This document shows positions 53,971-63,081 of a stretch of DNA of 64,000 bases, piece by piece. Where the stretch lies: NCBI RefSeq assembly GCF_023556315.2, contig NZ_CP116221.1, forward strand, positions 3,858,001 through 3,922,000, in the 5' to 3' direction. The notes beneath the pieces are model-generated. The model saw only the letters and a program-made list of their open reading frames with translations, was not told the origin of the DNA and searched no databases. The stretch is from Psychroserpens ponticola (GTDB lineage Bacteria; Bacteroidota; Bacteroidia; Flavobacteriales; Flavobacteriaceae). The translations under genes were made by a program, and so were the position numbers. Within the stretch, counting starts at the first letter, position 1; the number at the start of each line of letters is the position of its first letter.

Positions 53971-55656
53971 ATGCGTTGGACTCTAAAACCTAAACCAGTT
54001 TCTAAAACTGTTGAAGCTTTACAAAAAGCACTTCAGGTAGAGCGTTCTGTCGCCACCTTATTAATACAACGTGGTATTGATACTTATGATGCTGCTAAAA
54101 CATTTTTCAGACCAAGTTTAGAAGATTTGCACGATCCGTTTCTAATGAAAGATATGGATGTAGCTGTTGCTCGTATTGAAAAAGCTTTAGCAAATGATGA
54201 AAACATTTTAGTTTTTGGTGATTATGATGTGGATGGAACAACTTCTGTAGCCCTAATGTCATCTTATTTAAAAACAAAATCAGAAAGAATTGCGACTTAT
54301 ATTCCAGATCGTTATGACGAAGGTTATGGTGTCTCTTTTAAAGGAATTGATTTTGCTCAAGATAACGAATTTACGCTAATTATTGCCTTAGATTGTGGTG
54401 TAAAAGCAATCGATAAAGTCGCTTATGCTGCTGAAAAAGGGATCGATTTTATCATCTGTGATCACCATAGACCAGGAAAAGAATTACCCAAAGCAATTGC
54501 TGTTTTAGATCCTAAACGTGACGATTGTGAATATCCATATAAAGAATTATGTGGTTGTGGTGTTGGCTTCAAATTAATTCAAGCATTGGCTTCAAAAGAT
54601 GATCAACCGGTTGAAGCCTTAGCAGAATATTTAGATTTAGTTGCGACTGCGATTGGAGCAGATATTGTTCCTATAACTGGAGAAAATCGTGCTTTGGCTT
54701 ATTTCGGATTGAAAGTTATAAATACGAATCCACGACCTGGTATTAAAGCATTAATTTCCGAAGTCAAAAAAGAAGAACTAACGATTACAGATGTTGTGTT
54801 CGTTGTCGCTCCAAGAATTAATGCTGCTGGACGAATGAAGCATGGTAATTATGCTGTAACCTTATTAACTGAAACAGATGAATTTTTAGCTGAAACTTAC
54901 GCTAAAGAAATCAATGCATTCAATCTCGATAGAAGAGAAACTGATCAAAGAATTACTCAAGAAGCATTGATTCAAATTGAAGAAAACAAAGAAGAAGATA
55001 GACTAACTTCTGTCGTGTATCATGAGTCTTGGCATAAAGGCGTGATTGGTATTGTCGCTTCAAGATTAATAGAAACTTATTACAGACCAACTTTAGTGTT
55101 TACGAAAAGTGGTGATAAATTAGCCGCTTCTGCACGTTCGGTTAAAGGCTTTGATGTGTATAATGCTTTGGAAGCGTGTAGCGAACATATTGAACAATTT
55201 GGTGGACATAAATATGCTGCTGGTTTAACATTACGTCCTGAAAATTATGAAGCTTTCAAACAAGCGTTTGAAGAAGAGGTTTGTAAAACGATCGACCGAA
55301 GTTTACTTACTCCAGAAATTAATATTGATGAACAAATTGAACTTAGTGATATTACACCTAAATTTTTTCGAATTATAAGTCAGTTTGCGCCATTTGGTCC
55401 TGGAAATATGACACCAATATTCATGACTGAGAACTTAAAAGACACAGGTTATGGCAAGTGTGTTGGAGAAGATGATAAACATTTACGTTTAACAGCAATT
55501 CAAGGTCGTCAAAAAATTGTTGGGATTGGATTTAATATCGGAAATAAGCTAAAATTAATACAGAATAAGAAACCATTTAAAGCTGTGTATTCTATTGATG
55601 AGAATCATTGGAAAGGCCATGTAAGTTTGCAGTTGAAATTGCGAGATATAAAGTGA
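53971..55656 (+). CDS. recJ: Single-stranded-DNA exonuclease RecJ
   Basis: 5'-to-3' exonuclease used in recombination and mismatch repair. 561 aa. DHH-type motifs: FGDYDVDGTTSVALM, ALDCGV, and ICDHHRPGKELP with the eponymous DHH near residue 165; then the DHHA1 domain with VIGIVASRLIE and GGHKYAAGLTL, and a C-terminal OB-like domain (about 460-560). ATG 53971 gives MRWTLKPKPVS, standard for the clade. It lies 22 bases after the OsmC gene. Confidence 0.95.
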   Translation: MRWTLKPKPVSKTVEALQKALQVERSVATLLIQRGIDTYDAAKTFFRPSLEDLHDPFLMKDMDVAVARIEKALANDENILVFGDYDVDGTTSVALMSSYLKTKSERIATYIPDRYDEGYGVSFKGIDFAQDNEFTLIIALDCGVKAIDKVAYAAEKGIDFIICDHHRPGKELPKAIAVLDPKRDDCEYPYKELCGCGVGFKLIQALASKDDQPVEALAEYLDLVATAIGADIVPITGENRALAYFGLKVINTNPRPGIKALISEVKKEELTITDVVFVVAPRINAAGRMKHGNYAVTLLTETDEFLAETYAKEINAFNLDRRETDQRITQEALIQIEENKEEDRLTSVVYHESWHKGVIGIVASRLIETYYRPTLVFTKSGDKLAASARSVKGFDVYNALEACSEHIEQFGGHKYAAGLTLRPENYEAFKQAFEEEVCKTIDRSLLTPEINIDEQIELSDITPKFFRIISQFAPFGPGNMTPIFMTENLKDTGYGKCVGEDDKHLRLTAIQGRQKIVGIGFNIGNKLKLIQNKKPFKAVYSIDENHWKGHVSLQLKLRDIK

Positions 55657-55688
55657 TGTACACAATTTACCCAACAGATAAATCATAA

Positions 55689-56426
55689 ATGAAAAACAAA
55701 CAATTACTAAATAATCATATCTGCTTTTTGCAACAAAATAGAGGTTCTAAACGGGATGAAAATAAAAATATTCGAATATCAAGCGAAGTAGATAATTGGG
55801 ATATTACCTTTTTAATTAATGAATACCAACCAACCATTAATAGTAAAATGATTTACTTACCAGAATGGTCAAGTAATTCAAACCAAATTATTAAATCTGA
55901 TAAAGCAGAAAAAATAGCGGATTTAACATATATGTTCGCTAATCCAAATGTTTTAAAAGAATGGAAAACAAATAACTCTATTGTAACTAAAAAAGTTATA
56001 AATAATTCAGATTTAGAGCTATTCAGTATTGTTCAATCAAGAGGGTTTTGTGAAACCAATGCACTTTATAATGAATGGTTTCCTTTTTTTAGAAAAAAAA
56101 ACTTTGAAGGAGCTCTTTTCAAGAATCAACATTTTTTTATTGCCTACATAGCGGACAAAGCTGTAGGCACTTGTCTTATTATTGATTCTAATGATACATA
56201 TGGAATATATTCAGTAACTACTTTACCTGAATATAGAAAAAAAGGAATAGCAACAAATGTAATGAAATCAGCTTTAGTTAATTGTATCAATATTAAAGTT
56301 CAAAATCTTACACTTCAAACTATTAAAGATTCAAGCGCTGAAAAACTATACATTCATTTAGGATTTAAAAAAGAGTTTAACTGCCAGGTTTTAAAACGTA
56401 AAAATAGTTTACAACAACGTGTATAA
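55689..56426 (+). CDS. GNAT-family acetyltransferase
   Basis: A 245-aa protein. The C-terminal half (about 130-235) is a GNAT domain: FFIAYIADKAVGTCLII, then the acetyl-CoA loop LPEYRKKGIATNVMKSAL and SSAEKLYIHLGFKKEF. The N-terminal half has no recognised domain. Cytoplasmic; substrate unknown. It follows recJ by 32 bases, but no functional link is apparent. Confidence 0.8.
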   Translation: MKNKQLLNNHICFLQQNRGSKRDENKNIRISSEVDNWDITFLINEYQPTINSKMIYLPEWSSNSNQIIKSDKAEKIADLTYMFANPNVLKEWKTNNSIVTKKVINNSDLELFSIVQSRGFCETNALYNEWFPFFRKKNFEGALFKNQHFFIAYIADKAVGTCLIIDSNDTYGIYSVTTLPEYRKKGIATNVMKSALVNCINIKVQNLTLQTIKDSSAEKLYIHLGFKKEFNCQVLKRKNSLQQRV

Positions 56427-56587
56427 TTAATTGGTGTGGAATTTTCTACTAGTTCGTTTTCTTTTATTAACTTAGTTCTTGCCAACGCAACCAACTATAC
56501 ACAAACACGATCTAGTTTTTGATATGCTTCGTTGTTATCTGAATGACATTTTATCTACCTTTGGTACTTATTTAATCAACATTACAA

Positions 56588-57877
56588 TTGGCAAAAAAAG
56601 ATCCATACGCAGCATTGCGATATCGAGAATTTAATATTTTTATATTAGTCCGTTTTGCGTTAGTTTTTGGTTGGTCCATGCAATTTGTCATCATTGAATG
56701 GCAAGTGTATTCGCTTACCAAAGATCCTTTATATATTGGCCTAATTGGTTTAATGGAAATTATTCCAGCCTTAGGAATGGCATTGTTTGCTGGACATATT
56801 GTAGATCAAAAGGAAAAACGAAATCTACTCGCACTTTGTATTGCTTTGTTTTCGATCATTAGTTTTGCATTGTTTTGGATTACCTCTCCTGAAATATCTG
56901 AAGCATGGTCTACCAAACAAATATTATATTCTATTTATGCGCTTGTGTTTTTTGGTGGACTTTTACGATCTTTTTTCGGACCATCAATATTTTCATTAGT
57001 GGCTTTAATTGTACCCAAAAAGGCGTACCCAAATGCAGCCACTTGGAATAGTTCTACTTGGCAGATGGCTCGCGTTTTGGGTGTCGCTTTTGCGGGATTT
57101 TCTATTAGTTGGTTAGGAGAAACTGATCAAATGGGAGTGCATTGGTCGCTTTGCATAGTTTTCGGATTGGTTATGTTTTCATTATTGATGTTATTTCGTA
57201 TTAAAAGGAAACCTATTCTAAATCCGAATATTGGCGAACCAATGATTCAAAGTTTAAAGGAAGGTGTAAATTTTGTGTTTAAAACGAAAGCTATTTTAGG
57301 TGCTTTAACTTTAGATATGGTTTCTGTATTATTTGGAGGTGCAATCGCATTAGCTGCTGTTTTTGCTACTGATATCTTAGAAGTTGGATCAGAAGGTTTT
57401 GGTATTTTGGTAGCAGCTCCAAATGTAGGTTCTTTTTTAACAATGTTAGTAACAGCTTATATTCCTATTGTTAAAAAAGCTGGTATAAAGTTACTTGTGG
57501 CTGTTTTTGGATTTGGATTAAGTATTATCGCTTTTGGACTATCTTCTTGGTTTTGGATTTCTGTGATAGCTCTGTTTATGAGTGGCGTTTTTGATGGCGT
57601 TTCTATGGTGATTCGTCAAACGATTCTTCAGTTAAAAACACCAGATCATATGCGTGGTCGAGTGTCTTCAGTAAATTCTATGTTTGTAGGATCTTCAAAT
57701 GAATTAGGTGCTTTTGAAAGCGGATTAACAGCTAAACTCATGGGAACAGCTACTGCTGTTGTATTTGGAGGCACAATGACCTTAATTACTGTAATTACAA
57801 CAGCGCTTGCATCACCTTCATTTAGAAAATTAGATCTAACCGTAGATTTAGAAGAGCACGAAAATGCTGAAGATTAG
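56588..57877 (+). CDS. MFS transporter (EntS/enterobactin-exporter-like)
   Basis: A 429-aa integral membrane protein with about 12 predicted TM helices. It begins TTG 56588 (MAKKDPYAALRYREFNIF), matching the usual start of this MFS subfamily; no ATG is nearer. The A-type loop motif is VDQKEKRNLLAL, and QTILQLKTPDHMRGRVSSVN is typical of MFS_3/EntS-type exporters. The substrate is unknown. It is convergent with lpxH, three bases apart. Confidence 0.87.
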   Translation: MAKKDPYAALRYREFNIFILVRFALVFGWSMQFVIIEWQVYSLTKDPLYIGLIGLMEIIPALGMALFAGHIVDQKEKRNLLALCIALFSIISFALFWITSPEISEAWSTKQILYSIYALVFFGGLLRSFFGPSIFSLVALIVPKKAYPNAATWNSSTWQMARVLGVAFAGFSISWLGETDQMGVHWSLCIVFGLVMFSLLMLFRIKRKPILNPNIGEPMIQSLKEGVNFVFKTKAILGALTLDMVSVLFGGAIALAAVFATDILEVGSEGFGILVAAPNVGSFLTMLVTAYIPIVKKAGIKLLVAVFGFGLSIIAFGLSSWFWISVIALFMSGVFDGVSMVIRQTILQLKTPDHMRGRVSSVNSMFVGSSNELGAFESGLTAKLMGTATAVVFGGTMTLITVITTALASPSFRKLDLTVDLEEHENAED

Positions 57878-57880
57878 TTG

Positions 57881-58654
57881 TTATTTGTAATTTTTCAGTT
57901 CGAAGTTTTTTCCATCAAAAACACCATAAGTAAAATACGTAATCCAATCACCAAGATTAACATACTTAGCGTTGTTTTCTAAATCGACTGTCATAGGTAA
58001 ATGACGATGTCCATACACGAAATAATCACGATGAGATTCCTTTAATTTTGAATTACTATATTGAATGAGCCATTCTTTTTCAGCACCTAAATAGGTTGCA
58101 TCTTCATCTCCTGAAATCAATTTGTTTTTCACTGAAAAATATTGAGCAATTTTTACACCAATATCAGGATGTAACCACTTAAAAAGGAATTTAAAAAAAG
58201 GATTGGTGAATACTTTTTTCATGCGTTTGTAACCTATATCAAAAGGCCCTAAACCATCACCATGAGCTATAAAAAAAGACGTGTCATTAAATATAAATTC
58301 TTTAGGTTTATGAAAAACAGGAATATTGAGTTCTTTTTCAAAATAGCCATTCATCCAAAGATCATGATTACCTACAAAGAAGTAAATCGGAATTCCAGAA
58401 TCACTGATTTCGGCTAGTTTTCCTAAAGTTCTTACAAACCCTTTTGGAACTACAGTGCTATATTCAAACCAAAAATCGAATAAATCACCTAATAAAAAAA
58501 TTGCAGCAGCATCAGTTTTAATTTCATCTAACCAAGCCACGAATTTCTTTTCACGAGGTAGAGAAGCTTCCATCGTTGGTGCTCCTAAATGATTATCTGA
58601 AGCAAAATAAATGAATTTACCTTCTGGAATTTTTATGTGTGTTGGCTTAGTCAT
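57881..58654 (-). CDS. lpxH: UDP-2,3-diacylglucosamine diphosphatase
   Basis: Calcineurin-like phosphoesterase hydrolysing UDP-2,3-diacylglucosamine to lipid X in lipid A synthesis. 257 aa from ATG 58654 (MTKPTHIKIPEGKFIYFASD); a longer start at 58678 is not supported. Metal-binding motifs: SDNHLGAP, LGDLFDFWFEY, VGNHDLWM and GHRHLPM. It is translationally coupled to queD (8-base overlap, ATGACTAA). Membrane-peripheral, cytoplasmic face. Confidence 0.93.
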   Translation of the reverse strand: MTKPTHIKIPEGKFIYFASDNHLGAPTMEASLPREKKFVAWLDEIKTDAAAIFLLGDLFDFWFEYSTVVPKGFVRTLGKLAEISDSGIPIYFFVGNHDLWMNGYFEKELNIPVFHKPKEFIFNDTSFFIAHGDGLGPFDIGYKRMKKVFTNPFFKFLFKWLHPDIGVKIAQYFSVKNKLISGDEDATYLGAEKEWLIQYSNSKLKESHRDYFVYGHRHLPMTVDLENNAKYVNLGDWITYFTYGVFDGKNFELKNYK

Positions 58655-59099
58655 TATCTGAAGCAAACCACTGTGCATAAGAGGTTGCTGTTTCTTGTAA
58701 TTTTAACGAGTGTAGTTTGATATTACTTGGTAATCTATTTTTTATTTTTTTGGCAAAATCAATGACCATCATTTCACTTGTTGGTTGATAATCTACCAGC
58801 AATACATTATGATCTCTTTCACTTAATTCTTTTGCAAGCTCAACATGAGGTGTGTTTTTATTAAAAACGGTTGCATGATCAAAGACATCTACAATGTCTT
58901 CTTTTACGATTTTTTTCAGATCACTGAAATCGATAACCATTCCGAACTTGACATTGGTGTTGTCTGAAATAGGAGTTCCAATAACAGTAACATCTAATCT
59001 GTAACTATGTCCATGTACATTTTTACATTTTCCGTCATAGCCATATAAGGCATGACCTGTTTCAAAAGAAAACTGTTTGGTGATTCTAATGTTACTCAT
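58647..59099 (-). CDS. queD: 6-carboxy-tetrahydropterin synthase family protein
   Basis: A 150-aa T-fold enzyme of the QueD/PTPS family, converting dihydroneopterin triphosphate to carboxy-tetrahydropterin for queuosine, or a related pterin reaction. Zinc histidines and the catalytic Cys: TGHALYGYDGKCKNVHGHSY, then VDVFDHATVFN. The start ATG overlaps the stop of a 32-aa gene as TAATG with an AGGAGA just before, so it is strongly coupled. It overlaps lpxH by 8 bases. Confidence 0.9.
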   Translation of the reverse strand: MSNIRITKQFSFETGHALYGYDGKCKNVHGHSYRLDVTVIGTPISDNTNVKFGMVIDFSDLKKIVKEDIVDVFDHATVFNKNTPHVELAKELSERDHNVLLVDYQPTSEMMVIDFAKKIKNRLPSNIKLHSLKLQETATSYAQWFASDND

Positions 59100-59197
59100 T
59101 ATCTCCTTTTATTTCGGTTGTAGAAATATACAATAACGAGCACAATTCCTAAAATAAGGAATAAACCACTTCCGCTTATAAATGACATGAAATCCAT
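59099..59197 (-). CDS. Tiny single-TM membrane protein upstream of queD (32 aa)
   Basis: ATG 59197 to TAA 59099-59101. It has one hydrophobic helix (GLFLILGIVLVIVYF) and a basic end (YNRNKRR), so positive-inside orientation with the tail in the cytosol. Its stop codon overlaps the queD start (TAATG) behind an AGGAGA sequence. The next small gene ends three bases before its ATG. Function unknown. Confidence 0.65.
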   Translation of the reverse strand: MDFMSFISGSGLFLILGIVLVIVYFYNRNKRR

Positions 59198-59200
59198 AGA

Positions 59201-59356
59201 TTATTTTTTAGATTTATTTTTAAAATACCGAAACACAATAAACGCTAAGATTAGTAAAATTACATATGGTAAATTTTGCCCAATGGCATAACCAATATCA
59301 TAACCTGAATCATAAGATTCTGAATCTTGAAATAGAGATATCAAAAGCATATTCAT
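59201..59356 (-). CDS. Small single-TM membrane protein (51 aa)
   Basis: ATG 59356 to TAA 59201-59203 (51 aa). A short N-terminal hydrophobic start, an acidic Tyr/Asp/Gly segment (DSESYDSGYDIGYAIGQN), one TM (LPYVILLILAFIVFRYF) and a basic tail (KNKSKK). Its start is 25 bases after the MATE stop and its end is three bases before the next small gene, so it lies within one apparent transcript. Function unknown. Confidence 0.65.
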   Translation of the reverse strand: MNMLLISLFQDSESYDSGYDIGYAIGQNLPYVILLILAFIVFRYFKNKSKK

Positions 59357-59381
59357 GTTTAAAGTGTATTATTGTCCAAAG

Positions 59382-60716
59382 TTACGTCTTTTGGGAAAGC
59401 GATAAAAATAGTTGTCTAAATTTTATGATTAAAGGGAAGCCTCTAGCTATAATCCATAGTGTTAACGCAATAAACACAGCATATAATTTCAGATCATAGC
59501 AATCTAATAAGAACAAAACAGGAATAAATACTAATCCTGTTGATAATAAGAGGAGGTTTCTTAAAAATTTCATTTTCCCCATGCCTTTGAACATTCCGTC
59601 AAAAATAAAGGCTAAAGCACAAAGAGGCTGCATGGCTAAAACAATCCAAAAAACGTTATGAAATTCATTTAAAACCAATTGGTCTTGTGTGAAAATAGAA
59701 CCAACAAAATCATAGGTTATGAAACCTAGAATAGTTAAAATGATTCCGACACCAATTCCACATTTAATCAAGAATTGGCTTAATTCAACTAATTTCTTAT
59801 AATTTTTAGCACCCAAATATTTTCCAGATAAAATATTTCCAGCACTCGCATAGCCATCAATTATAAAAGCACCTAAGAACCAAAGATTAATAGCAATAGT
59901 ATATGCAGCAATATATTCGGTTCCATAAGAAGTAGCAAAACGTGTTGCAAAATATAAGGTGACGTTAAGTGCTAATGTTCTCACAAACAAGTTGAGGATC
60001 ATTAAGGTGAAATTCTTGATTTCCGCATTAAAAGGAAAGGTAACTCTCAACGAAATATCTGTCTTTTTCAATAAGAAATAAGCCGAACAAAAAGCCATTG
60101 TAATTTGAGCAATAACACTTGCATAAGCAGCACCTTTAATGTGCATTGGGTTGACAAGGCCTTCAATGCCATATACTAAAGCGAAGTCTAAGATGACGTT
60201 GACTATAGTTCCGATAATAGCAATTATCATTGGGTAATAGGTGTTTTGAAGCCCTCTAAAAGTCCCAAAAATGGCAATAGTGAAAAGTGTAAATGGGAAT
60301 CCGAAAACTCGAATATGATAATAGTCAATACTATATTCTAATATTAAGTGTGACGCATTGTAGAGTTTGAAAATTTGAGATGCAAAAGGCCACGTTGTAA
60401 TTATAATTATGATACTTATCGATGTAATAATAAATATGGCTTGAGCAGGTAAGTTTTTTACTTTTTCTAATTGATTTGCACCTAGATGTTGAGAAACAAT
60501 AGATGAAATAGCACTTCGTGTTTGTCCTAAAACCCAAATGAGCATCGAAATAAAAGTACCAACAATACCAACTGCTGCCAAAGATTCTGCAGCATTATAA
60601 TCGACGTTACCAATAATTGCAGTATCAGTTAATGACAAGATAGGTTCGGCAACTCCAGCAATTAAAGCAGGAATGGCAAGTTTGTTGATATTTTTTAATG
60701 TGATGTCTGTTTTCAA
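59382..60716 (-). CDS. MATE-family efflux transporter
   Basis: A 444-aa membrane protein with about 12 TM helices in two six-helix halves: LAIPALIAGVAEPILSLTDT at the start and DGYASAGNILSGKYLGAKN in the second half are typical of the DinF/MATE family. Probably a Na+- or H+-driven drug or metabolite exporter; substrate unknown. The start overlaps the GNAT stop by four bases (ATGA), so the two are cotranscribed, with the two small membrane genes and queD-lpxH following on the same strand. Confidence 0.9.
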   Translation of the reverse strand: MKTDITLKNINKLAIPALIAGVAEPILSLTDTAIIGNVDYNAAESLAAVGIVGTFISMLIWVLGQTRSAISSIVSQHLGANQLEKVKNLPAQAIFIITSISIIIIITTWPFASQIFKLYNASHLILEYSIDYYHIRVFGFPFTLFTIAIFGTFRGLQNTYYPMIIAIIGTIVNVILDFALVYGIEGLVNPMHIKGAAYASVIAQITMAFCSAYFLLKKTDISLRVTFPFNAEIKNFTLMILNLFVRTLALNVTLYFATRFATSYGTEYIAAYTIAINLWFLGAFIIDGYASAGNILSGKYLGAKNYKKLVELSQFLIKCGIGVGIILTILGFITYDFVGSIFTQDQLVLNEFHNVFWIVLAMQPLCALAFIFDGMFKGMGKMKFLRNLLLLSTGLVFIPVLFLLDCYDLKLYAVFIALTLWIIARGFPLIIKFRQLFLSLSQKT

Positions 60717-61213
60717 AGGATTAATTCATAACAATAAAAAGGATATTCACTTTGCTTCGGAAAAAAGATATTTCCTAATTTTTGATAACCTCTTAGTTCG
60801 TAAAATTTTTGATTCTTCTCATTTTGAGAAAAGGTATCTAATCTAATAGAAGTATAGTTGTTTTGTTGAGCAAATTCTTCTGCAAAATTCATTAAGTCTT
60901 GTGCATAGCCTTTTCCTTGATGTTTTGGATGAATTGCCAGCCGATGAATATAAATGTTGTTTTCATTTGGAGTTAACCATTGTATCGGAATGTATTCATC
61001 ATCCATCAATGTCGAAATGACAATACAACCTATAATTGTGTTTTCAATGTCTAAAACATAAAGTTCATCTCGCTTAACATCATTTTCAAAAGCGCTATGA
61101 GTTGGATAATGTTCGTTCCATTGAAAAATGTTTTTTGCAATCATAAATCGTGCGCAAGCTTTTGTAATATCTATTATATTATCAATATCGTTTAGAGTTG
61201 CTTTTCGAATCAT
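60713..61213 (-). CDS. GNAT-family acetyltransferase
   Basis: A 166-aa single-domain acetyltransferase. Acetyl-CoA motif IHPKHQGKGYAQDLMNF near residue 95 and C-terminal FYELRGYQKLGNIFF. Substrate unknown. It begins the minus-strand run and overlaps the MATE gene by four bases, suggesting joint action in detoxification (inference). Confidence 0.85.
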   Translation of the reverse strand: MIRKATLNDIDNIIDITKACARFMIAKNIFQWNEHYPTHSAFENDVKRDELYVLDIENTIIGCIVISTLMDDEYIPIQWLTPNENNIYIHRLAIHPKHQGKGYAQDLMNFAEEFAQQNNYTSIRLDTFSQNEKNQKFYELRGYQKLGNIFFPKQSEYPFYCYELIL

Positions 61214-61269
61214 TTTTAATAGTTACCTTTGCCAAATATTAATACAAAGTTACTTTTAAATATTTGATT

Positions 61270-62067
61270 ATGAAGTCTATTCTAGTTCCAGTTGGTTCAT
61301 CTAAAAATGCAGTAAGCCATTTACAATACGCAGTTGATTTTGCAAATACTTTTGGCGCAAAACTTTATGTAGTTCAAGTGTATAACGTGGACACTAAAGC
61401 AGGAACGATGATGAAAGTAGATGAAATGATTGAACGCGAAAGTTTAGGCTTTTTAAAGAGTCATGTTGATAAAGTTAATCAAAGGAATGTTGAGATTGTT
61501 TTAAAAACTTTTAAGGGCAAACTTGGAGATACTTTAGATACGGCATGTAAAACTTTAGATGTAGATTTAATTATTCTGGAGCCAAGAACAAACTCTATTA
61601 AAGATGAAGTTTATTTAGGAAAGACTTCAGGGAAAATTATAAAGCAGACCAATATTCCAGCGTTAATAGTTCCTGAAGGTTATGTGTATAAACCTATTGT
61701 AAAAATTTTATTAGCTATGAAATCGGCGATTATTAATAAAGATGATGCATTAATTCCGTTGATGGAAATTAAAAATCAATTTAAGTCGGTTTTGAATTTA
61801 CTATTGGTTAAAACACCATTTTACAATGAAGGTGATTTAGATGTGAGTGATAATTTATTAAATCACATTACAAATAGTACTACGTCAGAAAACGCAACCA
61901 CTTATCAAGGTGTGTTAGAACATTACAAAGAAAATAATCCAGATTTATTATGTGTGGTGAGACGTAATCGAGGTTTTTTCTCTAAGCTTTGGGAAAGCAA
62001 TACCATTTTAAAGAAAGATTTTCATAGCTCTAGCTTACCAGTTTTGGTATTGTCTGGTTTGAAATAA
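61270..62067 (+). CDS. Universal stress protein (tandem UspA-like)
   Basis: A 265-aa protein with two UspA-type domains. First domain: MKSILVPVGSSKNAVSHLQY with the LGKTSGKIIKQTNIPALIVP nucleotide-binding end. The second half is more diverged and keeps the final SSLPVLVLSGLK. The start is ATG 61270 rather than the TTG at 61264. Cytoplasmic stress-response protein, divergent from the GNAT gene. Confidence 0.87.
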   Translation: MKSILVPVGSSKNAVSHLQYAVDFANTFGAKLYVVQVYNVDTKAGTMMKVDEMIERESLGFLKSHVDKVNQRNVEIVLKTFKGKLGDTLDTACKTLDVDLIILEPRTNSIKDEVYLGKTSGKIIKQTNIPALIVPEGYVYKPIVKILLAMKSAIINKDDALIPLMEIKNQFKSVLNLLLVKTPFYNEGDLDVSDNLLNHITNSTTSENATTYQGVLEHYKENNPDLLCVVRRNRGFFSKLWESNTILKKDFHSSSLPVLVLSGLK

Positions 62068-62090
62068 TTTTGGAACTAAAGCTCGCTTAT

Positions 62091-62627
62091 TTATATTTTT
62101 CTATTCCTTAAAATTATCATAGTTACAACATAAATGCTAACAATGGAAAAAGGGATGACTACAAATCGATGATCTGGAAAGGCATACCAAAGGCATAGTA
62201 TAAGAATTGTTCGTAGAGTTGCATGAAACAATCCAACCCAATGCTTAATAATCCAAGAAAAAGGCAGCCACATCGTACCTGTTAAGATTCCTACTGATAG
62301 TGGTAATGAAGTATGGTCTAAGACAAAAAATGGGATAGCAATTGCATATATCAAAATTGATTGAGCTACAGTATAGAGGAATAATTTATCAAATACATTT
62401 TTAGGTTTAGTTTTATCTAGGAAATTCTCTCCAGTAAATTTAGAAATGAATAAGGCTAAATACACAATGCTTCCTGTTGCAATAAATAAAACCCAAACAG
62501 TAATTCTATCTGGGAACAACAATCCTGAAATACCAACTAATAACCATGCTATCATTCCAGAAAGAGGAGTTGCTAAAAATTTTCGATTTGAAAATTCTAT
62601 TTGTTGAGATTCTAGTGGTTTTTCCAT
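62091..62627 (-). CDS. Multi-pass membrane protein (DUF7010-like)
   Basis: A 178-aa membrane protein with about five TM helices (for example GMIAWLLVGISGLLF, ITVWVLFIATGSIVYLALFI). The N-terminus is polar. It most resembles small integral proteins of the DUF7010 type by hydropathy and length, a weak assignment. Function unknown. It lies 37 bases after the next membrane protein gene on the same strand. Confidence 0.6.
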   Translation of the reverse strand: MEKPLESQQIEFSNRKFLATPLSGMIAWLLVGISGLLFPDRITVWVLFIATGSIVYLALFISKFTGENFLDKTKPKNVFDKLFLYTVAQSILIYAIAIPFFVLDHTSLPLSVGILTGTMWLPFSWIIKHWVGLFHATLRTILILCLWYAFPDHRFVVIPFSIVSIYVVTMIILRNRKI

Positions 62628-62664
62628 AGTTATTTAATTGTAATGTCTTTTCAAACTTTCGAGT

Positions 62665-63081
62665 TTATTTGCTTTGTACTTTAGCAGTTGATTTTAAGTT
62701 AAATAGTAAACCGATAAAGGCTAATCCAAACCCAATAATTCCAATATTAATTCCGAACAGTGTTTTTTCACTTCCATCTAAATATGTCATTGAGCCTCCA
62801 TAAAATTCTTGTAATAAAAATGCTAATAAAAACCCACCAACAATTAATAGACTAAGTACTGTACTCATTTTAATTTCTTTTTTAACCCAAACCAACCATA
62901 GGCAAAATAGTCCAATACTCGAATTTGTAATGAGTTGCCAAACCTCATGAATCCTAACATGCGGAGTCCAATTAGGATTAAAAACATGTGACGTATTTAT
63001 TTCGAGAAAAGGAACCACAACTGCGTATAGAATGACACTAAATGTTAGTATTGCTTTTTTAATTATTCCTTGGTTGAACAT
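62665..63081 (-). CDS. Four-TM membrane protein of unknown function
   Basis: A 138-aa protein with four predicted TM helices and a short basic tail. The N-terminal loop carries HVFNPNWTPHVRIHEVWQL, an aromatic/His-rich segment between TM1 and TM2. No domain is recognised. The start ATG overlaps the stop of the serine hydrolase gene (TAATG), so it is translationally coupled to it. Confidence 0.65.
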   Translation of the reverse strand: MFNQGIIKKAILTFSVILYAVVVPFLEINTSHVFNPNWTPHVRIHEVWQLITNSSIGLFCLWLVWVKKEIKMSTVLSLLIVGGFLLAFLLQEFYGGSMTYLDGSEKTLFGINIGIIGFGLAFIGLLFNLKSTAKVQSK

